From: Spirosoma fluviale
GTDB taxonomy: Bacteria > Bacteroidota > Bacteroidia > Cytophagales > Cyclobacteriaceae
Direction of reading: 5' to 3'
DNA: 43,254 bases
NCBI GenBank assembly: GCA_945901615.1
Contig: CAMDLI010000008.1
Location: 1-43,254, forward strand
The notes below the pieces were generated by a model. The model saw only the letters and a list, made by a program, of their open reading frames with translations, was not told the origin of the DNA and did no database searches. Below are positions 34,111 through 40,971 of the stretch, in pieces. How positions within the stretch are numbered: position 1 is the stretch's first letter; each line of letters begins with the position of its first letter. The position numbers were made by a program, and so were the translations under genes.

Positions 34111-34806
34111 ATGAAAGCGATTCGTTGGATTGGAAAATTAATTTGGAAGACTTCCTTGTGGTTTCTAGGACTTTCAATTGGATTAGTCATTTTATACCGA
34201 TTTGTACCGGTGCCCATCACTCCTTTGATGGTGATTCGATTGGTGGAACAGGCAATTGATCCAGAAAAAGAAGTGCGCTTGGTTAAGGATTGGGTTCCTA
34301 TTTCAGAAATGTCTCGGCATGCCCCTCAAGCAGTAGTAGGTGCAGAGGATCAGACATTTATGAAGCATTTTGGATTTGATTTCAAATCTTTAAAGAAAGC
34401 TTGGGAAGGGAATAAAAAGAATAAGCGAGTGAAGGGGGCTAGTACGATTACGCAGCAAACTGCAAAAAACGTGTTTCTATGGCCTTCAAGAAGTTACGTA
34501 CGAAAAGCCTTTGAGGCCTATTTCACTGTCTTGATTGAAATTTTTTGGTCCAAAGAACGAATCCTTGAGGTGTACCTAAATGTCATTGAGATGGGCGATG
34601 GAATCTATGGGATTGAAGCAGCCTCTCAAACCTTTTTTGATAAGAGTTCCTCCAAGCTCTCAAAGGGGCAGGCAGCATTAATCGCTGCGGTATTGCCAAA
34701 TCCTAGACGCTGGAGTCCAGCAAGGCCTACTTCCTACATTAAGGGTAGACAAAGCTTTATCATGAGGCAGATGAGTAATCTCTCTCCTACGGGTTTTGGA
34801 AAATAA
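34111..34806 (+). CDS. mtgA: monofunctional biosynthetic peptidoglycan glycosyltransferase
   Basis: A 231-residue inner-membrane-anchored GT51 enzyme that polymerises lipid II into glycan strands. A membrane helix at about 12-32 is followed by the catalytic motif VVGAEDQTFMKHFGFD with Glu79, then KGASTITQQTAKNVFLW, EIFWSKERILEVYLNVIEMG and the closing QAALIAAVLPNPRRWSP. No transpeptidase domain is present, as expected for MtgA. A strong terminator lies 30 bases after the stop, and the origin-like region follows. Confidence 0.93.
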   Translation: MKAIRWIGKLIWKTSLWFLGLSIGLVILYRFVPVPITPLMVIRLVEQAIDPEKEVRLVKDWVPISEMSRHAPQAVVGAEDQTFMKHFGFDFKSLKKAWEGNKKNKRVKGASTITQQTAKNVFLWPSRSYVRKAFEAYFTVLIEIFWSKERILEVYLNVIEMGDGIYGIEAASQTFFDKSSSKLSKGQAALIAAVLPNPRRWSPARPTSYIKGRQSFIMRQMSNLSPTGFGK

Positions 34807-34835
34807 TTTTGAAAATTAAAAGTTAAATTAGGATT

Positions 34836-34880
34836 AAACCTAGACAAGAATTTTGAGATGGTTCTTGTCTAGGGTTTTTT
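34836..34880 (+). terminator. intrinsic terminator after mtgA
   Basis: CCTAGACAAGAA (34839-34850) and TTCTTGTCTAGG (34862-34873) are perfect 12-base complements around an 11-base loop, preceded by A's and followed by six T's. It isolates the downstream gene-free region from mtgA transcription. Confidence 0.9.
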
Positions 34881-34891
34881 CTGTTCCCTTC

Positions 34892-34932
34892 GCCGGTCGG
34901 CAGGCCAGCGGCCAAATTTAATTTTAATTTGG
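34892..34932. repeat. row of three small hairpins, REP-like element
   Basis: Three inverted repeats follow each other: GCCG-GT-CGGC (34892-34901), GGCC-AGC-GGCC (34903-34913) and CCAAATT-(7)-AATTTGG (34912-34932). About 20 of the 23 bases from 34891 to 34913 are G or C, in a region that is otherwise strongly AT-rich. It could be a REP-type dispersed palindrome, or a structural boundary of the adjacent DnaA-box region. No copy elsewhere in this window was noticed. Confidence 0.4.
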
Positions 34933-35045
34933 TCCTAAAATTGGCGCTATAATTCCCCTGATTTTTTGAAGATTTCTTGTGACAAATTTCTTTTAAAATG
35001 CCCTTCAAAGCAGAATTAAAGCAGATTAAAAAATGCAAGAAAAAT

Positions 35046-35204
35046 TTATCCACAATTTCAATAATTTATCCACATTCACATTAAATTAACATATAAAGTA
35101 TTAAAAATCAATTAGTTAAATCGATTTTAAAGAAATCCACTTTGTGGATAATCTTCGTTAACTAAATGATTATCAACTCTAAATGCTGTGACAAAAGTGG
35201 ATAA
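35046..35204. other. oriC: DnaA-box cluster, candidate chromosomal replication origin (oriC)
   Basis: Perfect DnaA boxes TTATCCACA lie at 35046-35054 and 35066-35074 (plus; both inside the 12-base direct repeat AATTTATCCACA, period 20) and at 35143-35151 (minus). A box with one mismatch (TTATCCACT) is at 35196-35204 (minus), and weaker TTATCAACT is at 35170-35178. ATCCAC-TTT-GTGGAT (35135-35149) forms a dyad around the third box. Between the plus and minus boxes, about 60 bases (35075-35134) are roughly 85% A+T, suitable as an unwinding element. The region lies in the window's only long gene-free gap (34807-35237); 34933-35045 of that gap shows nothing else. A DnaA-titration site is the main alternative. 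Confidence 0.7.
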
Positions 35205-35237
35205 TTTCAACTCCCAAATTTTATTTCAAATACCTGA

Positions 35238-35450
35238 TTATTCTTCTTTCTGTCGCTGCAATTTTTTGCGGTAAGCATTGAAGATTTTAGCCTTGGAGAC
35301 AAATCCCAAATAGGTGTTATTTTCAACTACTGGAAGATTCCATGCGCCGGATCTTTCATGCTTTTCCATGTCCAATTGCATATTTTCTATTGAAATTAGA
35401 ATTTCTAGAGGACTGTGCATGAGTTGCCTAACTCGGATATTTTTTGAGAA
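35238..35450 (-). pseudogene. remnant of a ClC-type chloride channel: C-terminal CBS domain
   Basis: The frame ends with a second-CBS-like sequence: FSKNIRVRQLMHSPLEI, GAWNLPVVENNTYLGFVSK and KIFNAYRKKLQRQ. This closely resembles the last CBS repeat of Bacteroidota ClC channels that carry two C-terminal CBS domains. Only about 70 residues remain. The similarity begins before the first ATG (35420), and an in-frame TGA at 35451-35453 cuts it from further upstream sequence, where no channel domain or first CBS is found up to the M28 gene. I infer a truncated, non-functional gene; a small expressed CBS protein from ATG 35420 (60 residues) is a less likely alternative. Confidence 0.6.
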
Positions 35451-35559
35451 TCAGAACAATGGCCTGATTACTCCTATCCCGAAGTCTGAAAACCAGAAGG
35501 CTTGTGATGAAGTTGGTTTTTGACAAGCGTATAAATTGAGGGAAATTGATTGGGTACCC

Positions 35560-36498
35560 TTAGCGCTTTTCGAGCAGAGCAGTATCCAAAGAAAGTAGTG
35601 ATTTTAAAATTAAGCGAACAGTGGCCTGGTAGAAGGCAGGATGGATCCCTGCAAATGAATCGCTTGGCTGATGATAATCCACATGGTCCTCTACTCCGAA
35701 ATACAAGTGAGGGACTTTCTTTTCAAAAAAAGCACCATGATCTGAAGATCTAGTCCAATCCTCTGCCCCTGTGCCTGGAATATCATGGCCAAAGCGAAGG
35801 ACTGAACCTGTCTCGCTTGGAATTTTTTCCAATATTGTTTTGAACTGTGGATAGTAGGAGGTTCCTGAAACGAATACTTCCTTTGCCTCGCTTCGGGAAA
35901 GCATGTCCATATTCACATTAAGTAAGATTTGCTCTAGGGGATAGGGGAAATCATTCACCAAGGCTTTTGCACCTTGAAGCCCCATTTCCTCTGCATCCAA
36001 GGCGGCAAATAACATGCCGTGCTCAGGGCGATATTTTGAAAAATATTCCGCCAAAACCAACAATGCAGCTGTACCCGATGCGTTATCATCCGTTCCATTG
36101 TAAATCGAATCCCCCGCTGCATTGGGCCTTCCTATGCCCACATGATCGTAATGGGCAGTGACTACAATCACTTTTTTGGAGGAATTGCCAGGAATAAAAA
36201 CCACAATATTGGCTGCATCCACCAACATTTTTTTTGTTCGTCGGTCTTCAAACGAGAACTTTTGGATAAAATCCGGATAAAGTGGTTCGACCAAGTCCAA
36301 GGCAGTAAGCTCTTTTAAGAGGTACTTTTGAGCCATATCGCTGCCCTTACTGAGGGGTTTTCGGCCCTCAAGTGCATCCGCGGATAAGTATTCCAAATGG
36401 GAGAGAAGTTTTTTGCCATCAATTTCTTGGGCAAATGTGCCCGTAAAGGAGGCGAGAACTAAAATTATTGTACCTAATTTGCGTTGTAGGAAATGCAT
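35560..36498 (-). CDS. secreted M28-family metallopeptidase
   Basis: A 312-residue zinc peptidase with a signal peptide (cleaved after TFA, about residue 23). Ligand and catalytic residues: His116 (TAHYDHVG), Asp138 (GTDDNASG), Glu170-Glu171 (DAEEMGLQG), Asp198 (NMDMLSR) and His276 (DYHQPSD). M28 members are aminopeptidases acting in the periplasm or outside. It lacks any PDZ or C-terminal sorting domain. It is divergent from the unknown secreted protein, 67 bases away; a small inverted repeat CTGTA-AAAA-TACAG (36524-36537) lies in that gap. Confidence 0.92.
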   Translation of the reverse strand: MHFLQRKLGTIILVLASFTGTFAQEIDGKKLLSHLEYLSADALEGRKPLSKGSDMAQKYLLKELTALDLVEPLYPDFIQKFSFEDRRTKKMLVDAANIVVFIPGNSSKKVIVVTAHYDHVGIGRPNAAGDSIYNGTDDNASGTAALLVLAEYFSKYRPEHGMLFAALDAEEMGLQGAKALVNDFPYPLEQILLNVNMDMLSRSEAKEVFVSGTSYYPQFKTILEKIPSETGSVLRFGHDIPGTGAEDWTRSSDHGAFFEKKVPHLYFGVEDHVDYHQPSDSFAGIHPAFYQATVRLILKSLLSLDTALLEKR

Positions 36499-36565
36499 CA
36501 GTAGAAGGATTAGTGAAGTACTGCTGTAAAAATACAGTCCTTGGGATCAATCCCTCAGAAATTTT

Positions 36566-37555
36566 ATGAAATATAGCTACGCCCTATTTTTATTTCTTTT
36601 TTGTTCGCTCCTTTCTTATGGTCAGGGGACTTTGCCCCCTTCCTTTTTTGAAGGAAAGTCCATTGTATTGGTATCGAACGATCCCGGCGCTATGCCAATA
36701 ATCACTTGGCAAGCACTTGCCGATAGCATTCACCCGGATTTAGTGCGTGCTGGAGGAGATCCGGTAGGGTATTTTGAACTCGAACAGGTAGCCTTGTCTA
36801 CCGCCTTGCAGGCAGTTTATGCAAAGGCTTTCTTGGAGCGTCAAATCCAAAATGTGGTCTTGATTACCCGACAAAAGGAGCAGGTAAGTATTCAGGTGGG
36901 AAAATTTTCTGGGGATGGGAAAATCATTGAAAGCACTTCCCTTTACGGAATTTCTGGGAAGGATTGGAAATCTGCCGCTCAGCAGTTTGCTGCGATTGGA
37001 GCTGCAGTGCCTACTAAAAACTTGCTAGTTGCCGACTTGACAGAGTTTCCCACTTTAGGCCCACAATCAGTGGCTGCTAATTCCCAAAAGTGGATTTCTA
37101 GAAATCCGCTAAACCTTGACGTCTTTCGTCTAGGAATTCCAGTGGAAGGAACTTCTGCCATCAATGGTCCGATCAACAACTTCCGATATGAGGTCTTTGG
37201 GAAATCCCCTGGAACTCTCTTAGCCGAGCAAAGCGCTCAAAAAGTCGGGCTTGAGGAAATTTTTTTAAGCAAGTATCCTTATAAGGTGGCCTGGCTGTTG
37301 GAAACGAAAACCAATCAAGAGCTGCTCGCTGACCAGATTCAATTTTTACTCGTTAAGGTGGAAGGCAGGCAGGCAGACCTGATGAAAAGCATGGGACTTG
37401 AACCGATTTCAGGAGAAGAAGGAGCAAAAACGGTGGTGAAATTTTACATCCGTTTTTTAGTTCGAGAGGAACTTTACCTCGGATCTACCTGGGATGCCCA
37501 CCCAGACTGGAAGGTTTCCCTCAACCAATTTTTGGATAACCTGAATAAAAAGTAG
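36566..37555 (+). CDS. hypothetical secreted protein, 329 aa
   Basis: A 329-residue protein with a clear N-terminal signal peptide (cleaved near SYGQ, residue 20). I recognise no domain. The mature part is alpha/beta in appearance: FEGKSIVLVSNDP, then helices around residues 70-95 (LEQVALSTALQAVYAKAFLE), a beta strand VVLITRQKEQVSIQVG, and a C-terminal region KTVVKFYIRFLVREELYLG. No membrane helix after the signal and no lipobox, so it is probably periplasmic. Divergent from the M28 gene and convergent with yjjX. Confidence 0.8.
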   Translation: MKYSYALFLFLFCSLLSYGQGTLPPSFFEGKSIVLVSNDPGAMPIITWQALADSIHPDLVRAGGDPVGYFELEQVALSTALQAVYAKAFLERQIQNVVLITRQKEQVSIQVGKFSGDGKIIESTSLYGISGKDWKSAAQQFAAIGAAVPTKNLLVADLTEFPTLGPQSVAANSQKWISRNPLNLDVFRLGIPVEGTSAINGPINNFRYEVFGKSPGTLLAEQSAQKVGLEEIFLSKYPYKVAWLLETKTNQELLADQIQFLLVKVEGRQADLMKSMGLEPISGEEGAKTVVKFYIRFLVREELYLGSTWDAHPDWKVSLNQFLDNLNKK

Positions 37556-37577
37556 TACTAGTTAGCAACTAAAGCTG

Positions 37578-38180
37578 CTAGCCCGCAGGATACAAGGATT
37601 CATTCAGAAAGGGAATCAGTGCCAACACCATGGCCTGTTGGTAATACCCTTCCCGTGTGATGAGTCCATGCGTAAGTAGCCCGACAGATCCTCCCTGTTG
37701 CTTGGAATTTTGCGCTTGAAAAACCAAATCATCGGCATGGCCCAATTCCATCCCATCCTGAATCAAGGCGACTACGGGTGGGGGTAAGTAAAAAGTGCCT
37801 GTCTTGGATTGGCTGGATTTGCCCGAGCGGTGCAGCACATAGATCCAAGCAAAAGCATACATCCCTTGTGGGTCTTCATCCACCCCGCCTTCAATTCCTA
37901 CCCAGTAGTCCGCCTCGGGAACAAGTGATTTGGCATGGGTAGCGCGATTTTTGGCACCAAGGAGGGTTTCCTCCTCAGAGCGCGGCTGTGCTGGGATATT
38001 TGAAAGGGCATCAACACCCTCCACCAAACCCACGTTTCCAAATGCTTGAGAAAAAGCCTCTCGCGTACAACCCACTTTTACCGGGTTTTTGCTACCTACG
38101 ATTACACGCAGGGTATTGGATTGGTTTTCGGGATTTGTAGCCAAGGCCTTAAGCCATGTTGGTAAATACCTGGTTGACAT
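37578..38180 (-). CDS. yjjX: inosine/xanthosine triphosphatase (YjjX, DUF84)
   Basis: A house-cleaning NTPase removing ITP and XTP. The DUF84 motifs are VGSKNPVKV near the N-terminus of the domain, AQPRSEEETLLGAKNRA, DYWVGIEGGVDED and QQGGSVGLLTHGLITREGYYQQA. The ATG at 38180 gives 200 residues, overlapping the 3' end of yebC by 32 bases, and adds 13 residues before the shorter form. A TTG at 38144, 5 bases after the yebC stop, would give 188 residues beginning MATNPENQ. Either is possible; the conserved domain starts after both. It is transcribed after yebC. Confidence 0.88.
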   Translation of the reverse strand: MSTRYLPTWLKALATNPENQSNTLRVIVGSKNPVKVGCTREAFSQAFGNVGLVEGVDALSNIPAQPRSEEETLLGAKNRATHAKSLVPEADYWVGIEGGVDEDPQGMYAFAWIYVLHRSGKSSQSKTGTFYLPPPVVALIQDGMELGHADDLVFQAQNSKQQGGSVGLLTHGLITREGYYQQAMVLALIPFLNESLYPAG

Positions 38181-38856
38181 CGTCGTCCTCTTCCAGACGA
38201 TCGATAAGTTTGTTGATGATCTCTTCCTGCTCTTCTGTCAATTCGGTAAGCGTGGTAGGAAAGCGTTGGAAATCTGCAGAAATGACTTCGATATTTCGGT
38301 CTTCCAAGGCTTTTTGCATCAAACCAAAGTCTTCAAATTCGGTGTAAGCAAAAATCTCCCCTTCATTCTCTGCGATTTCAGTGAGTCCAAAATCAATCAA
38401 TTCCAATTCGAGCTCTTCTAGGTCGTATGCTGCTTTCGCAAAACGGAATACTGCTTTGTGCTCAAACATGAAGCTAACGGATCCTGAAGTACCCATGGAG
38501 CCTCCTGCTTTGGCAAAGTAGGACCGTACGTTAGCCACGGTTCGATTGGTATTGTCTGTGGAAGTTTCCACAATAAAGGCGATTCCAAAGGGGCCATAGC
38601 CCTCATATACTACTTCTTCGTAGTCTTTTTCATCCTTATTGGAAGCCCGCTTGATCGCACCTTCGATACGATCCTTTGGCATTTGCGCACCTTTGGCGTT
38701 TTGGATGACAGTCCGAAGTTTGGCATTACTAGAAGGGTCCGGTCCGCCCACCTTCACGGCCATGACGATTTCCTTCCCTAGTCGGGTAAATACCTTGGAC
38801 ATCTTGTCCCAACGCTTGAATTTTCGCTCTTTTCTGAATTCAAATGCTCTTCCCAT
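38149..38856 (-). CDS. yebC: YebC/PmpR-family transcription/translation factor
   Basis: A 235-residue protein of the YebC family, which binds DNA in some bacteria and the ribosome in others (aiding translation of proline-rich stretches). Motifs: MGRAFEFRKERKFKRWDKMSK-type N-terminus, TRLGKEIVMAVKVGGPDP, NAKGAQMPKDRIEGAIKRA and EGYGPFGIAFIVETSTDN. ATG at 38856 fits the family start; an in-frame TTG at 38889 would add 11 unrelated residues. A minus-strand TATTTTTG (38878-38885) lies 21 bases upstream. It precedes yjjX. Confidence 0.94.
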   Translation of the reverse strand: MGRAFEFRKERKFKRWDKMSKVFTRLGKEIVMAVKVGGPDPSSNAKLRTVIQNAKGAQMPKDRIEGAIKRASNKDEKDYEEVVYEGYGPFGIAFIVETSTDNTNRTVANVRSYFAKAGGSMGTSGSVSFMFEHKAVFRFAKAAYDLEELELELIDFGLTEIAENEGEIFAYTEFEDFGLMQKALEDRNIEVISADFQRFPTTLTELTEEQEEIINKLIDRLEEDDDVNQVFTNMA

Positions 38857-38877
38857 GGATTTGCTGTTTATAGGAAA

Positions 38878-38885
38878 CAAAAATA
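38878..38885 (-). promoter_or_regulatory. possible -7 element of the yebC promoter
   Basis: On the minus strand this reads TATTTTTG, an exact TAnnTTTG, 21 bases before the yebC ATG. A TTCG 18 bases further upstream is one base from the expected -33. It supports the ATG at 38856 over the earlier TTG. Confidence 0.38.
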
Positions 38886-39035
38886 GCAATTTCTTTTAGC
38901 TGACGAAGGGCATTTTTAGGACTGTGGGAAAGTTCTACCCAACAAAAAATAAGGAATTCAAAAAATGAGTCCAAAGATTAGATTAAACCTATGGGGCAAT
39001 TCGAGGTCTAAATTTCGAAACAAACCAATATAAAG

Positions 39036-39446
39036 ATGAAAAAATGGATCCTTGGAGCAGCAGTCATGACCTGTATCAGTCTTGGGCTGTCTGCGCAACA
39101 CCAGAAGAACAACTCTCGAGAAATCAGTGCATCAGAGCGCGCAGAAAAGATGAGTAATCGAATGGCGGAAGAACTGAAGCTTACCGAAGAGCAGAAAAAG
39201 CAGGTAAGCAAAGTGGTACTTGAAAATGCCACTAGGCAGGAGGAGCTTATTCAAAAGCGAAAAGCAGAGTTTGAAGCTCAAAAGGGATACAGAATGGAAC
39301 AAGATAAAAAGATCGCAGCCATCCTGACAGAAGAGCAAAAAACGATTTGGGAGCAGCGGAAGGAAGCCATGCGAACTAGAGGAAAGGATCATTCTCATGG
39401 GGATCATACCCAAGGCGGAAGACCTAGATTCCGAAGAGGGCATTAA
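39036..39446 (+). CDS. periplasmic LTxxQ (Spy/CpxP-like) protein
   Basis: A 136-residue protein with a signal peptide (about 20 residues, ending LSAQ). It contains two LTxxQ-type motifs, LKLTEEQKKQVSKV and ILTEEQKTIWEQ, joined by a long charged helix rich in Glu/Lys/Arg; these are hallmarks of Spy/CpxP periplasmic chaperones. The C-terminus is His/Gly/Arg-rich (HSHGDHTQGG then RRGH), able to bind metal ions. Envelope stress or metal response is plausible by family, not shown. It stands alone with a strong terminator and is convergent with gltD. Confidence 0.78.
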   Translation: MKKWILGAAVMTCISLGLSAQHQKNNSREISASERAEKMSNRMAEELKLTEEQKKQVSKVVLENATRQEELIQKRKAEFEAQKGYRMEQDKKIAAILTEEQKTIWEQRKEAMRTRGKDHSHGDHTQGGRPRFRRGH

Positions 39447-39450
39447 CAAA

Positions 39451-39480
39451 AAAGGGCCACAGTGATGTGGCCCTTTTTTT
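39451..39480. terminator. bidirectional terminator between the LTxxQ gene and gltD
   Basis: AAAGGGCCAC (39451-39460) and GTGGCCCTTT (39467-39476) pair perfectly around a six-base loop, flanked by A's and T's, so it can end both converging transcripts. Confidence 0.88.
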
Positions 39481-39494
39481 ATTGCTATTTAGCT

Positions 39495-40970
39495 TTAAAC
39501 TTGTTCACGCTGCTCCTCTACTTCAAAATAGGAGGCGTCTTTTTTAGGCAAGGAAGAGCTTCCCATCAAATAGCTGTCTACCTGAACTGCAGCCTCTCTG
39601 CCTTCGGATATGGCCCATACGACTAGAGATTGTCCCCTACGCATGTCTCCTGCAAGAAATACTTTCGGGTTTGAACTGGCATACTGCTTGGATTTGGGGA
39701 GCTGGTTTTCAAGAAGTTCCACCCCAAAACTGCCCAACAAATCGTTTTGTCCTGGACCAACATATCCGATGGCCAGGAAGGCCAAATCACAGGCTAAGGT
39801 CCGCTCTGTACCTTCTACTACCTCATAAGTCATCCTCCCTCCGGCATCCTTCCAAACGATATCTACTACCACTAGTCCGGTGACTTCCCCCTTTTCGTTG
39901 CCTACAAATTCCTTGGTAAGCACAGAGAAGAGGCGCTCAGCACCCTCCTCATGTGAACTGGAAGTTCGCAAGGTCATGGGCCACTCTGGCCAAGGATTAG
40001 AAGTGGTTCGCTTTACGGGTGGTTTGGGAAGTAATTCCAACTGGATGACCTGCCTGGCTCCATGTCTTCTGGAGGTTCCAATGCAGTCACTTCCCGTGTC
40101 TCCACCTCCAATGACGAGCACATTTTTGTCGGTTGCCGAGATTGGATTTTCCGCTACCTCTCCACCGATCACTTGATTTTGAGGGGCAAGGAAGTCCATT
40201 GCAAAATGAACTCCTTTAAGTGTACTTCCGGGAATGGAGAGTCCTCGGGGTTTTTGGGCTCCTACGGACAAAACTACCGCATCGAAGTTCTTCAGTACTT
40301 CTTCTGCTGCCAAAGTTGACCCTATTTCCGTTTGGGTACTAAACTGAACACCCTCTTCCTCCATCAAGGAGATTCTCCGATCGATCACCCATTTTTCCAA
40401 CTTAAAATCTGGAATACCATAGCGCAGTAGCCCACCAATTTTGGCATTTTTTTCAAAAAGGGTCACTTCATGTCCTGCCTGATTGAGTTGGTCTGCAGCA
40501 GCAAGACCTGCAGGTCCTGAGCCAATTACTGCCACCCGTTTCCCGGTTCTTACCTTTGGAGGGGAAGGGGCAATTAGACCAAGATCGTAGGCTTTCTCGA
40601 CAATGTTCTTTTCAATCAACTCGATAGCCACTGGATCCTTATTGATTCCTAGCACACAGCTTGCTTCACAAGGAGCAGGACATATTCTACCCGTAAATTC
40701 CGGGAAGTTATTTGTGCTTTTCAGGATGCGGATGGCCTGAGGCCAATTTTCCTGATAGGCTGCTTCGTTAAATTCAGGGATCACATTTCCGAGTGGGCAA
40801 CCGTGGTGGCAAAAAGGCACTCCACAGTCCATGCAGCGAGCGGCCTGGTTGTGTAGCTGCTTTTCTGAAAATGGCGTATAAATCTCCTGGTAATCCCCAA
40901 GTCGAACTTGTGGATCACGGCTGGAAGGGGTTTCTCGATTGTAGTTTAAAAATCCGTCTTTGGCACCCAT
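39495..40970 (-). CDS. gltD: glutamate synthase (NADPH) small subunit
   Basis: A 491-residue flavoprotein that feeds electrons from NAD(P)H to the large subunit for glutamate formation. Iron-sulfur cysteines 46, 49, 54, 58 (CMDCGVPFCHHGC) and 97, 101, 105 (CPAPCEASC), FAD-binding GSGPAG, and NAD(P)-binding VIGGGDTGSDCIG are intact. ATG at 40970 begins with MGAKDGFLNYNRE, the normal start; a TTG at 40979 would add 3 residues. It starts 1 base after the gltB stop, so gltB-gltD form an operon. A bidirectional terminator ends it. Confidence 0.95.
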   Translation of the reverse strand: MGAKDGFLNYNRETPSSRDPQVRLGDYQEIYTPFSEKQLHNQAARCMDCGVPFCHHGCPLGNVIPEFNEAAYQENWPQAIRILKSTNNFPEFTGRICPAPCEASCVLGINKDPVAIELIEKNIVEKAYDLGLIAPSPPKVRTGKRVAVIGSGPAGLAAADQLNQAGHEVTLFEKNAKIGGLLRYGIPDFKLEKWVIDRRISLMEEEGVQFSTQTEIGSTLAAEEVLKNFDAVVLSVGAQKPRGLSIPGSTLKGVHFAMDFLAPQNQVIGGEVAENPISATDKNVLVIGGGDTGSDCIGTSRRHGARQVIQLELLPKPPVKRTTSNPWPEWPMTLRTSSSHEEGAERLFSVLTKEFVGNEKGEVTGLVVVDIVWKDAGGRMTYEVVEGTERTLACDLAFLAIGYVGPGQNDLLGSFGVELLENQLPKSKQYASSNPKVFLAGDMRRGQSLVVWAISEGREAAVQVDSYLMGSSSLPKKDASYFEVEEQREQV

Positions 40971-40971
40971 A

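Noticed and set aside
34933-35045. Search for a small RNA or tRNA in the left half of the gene-free gap
   Set aside because: No cloverleaf, no promoter-terminator pair and no stable extended fold was seen.
35170-35178. TTATCAACT as a further DnaA box
   Set aside because: Two mismatches to the consensus; mentioned as a weak site but not counted.
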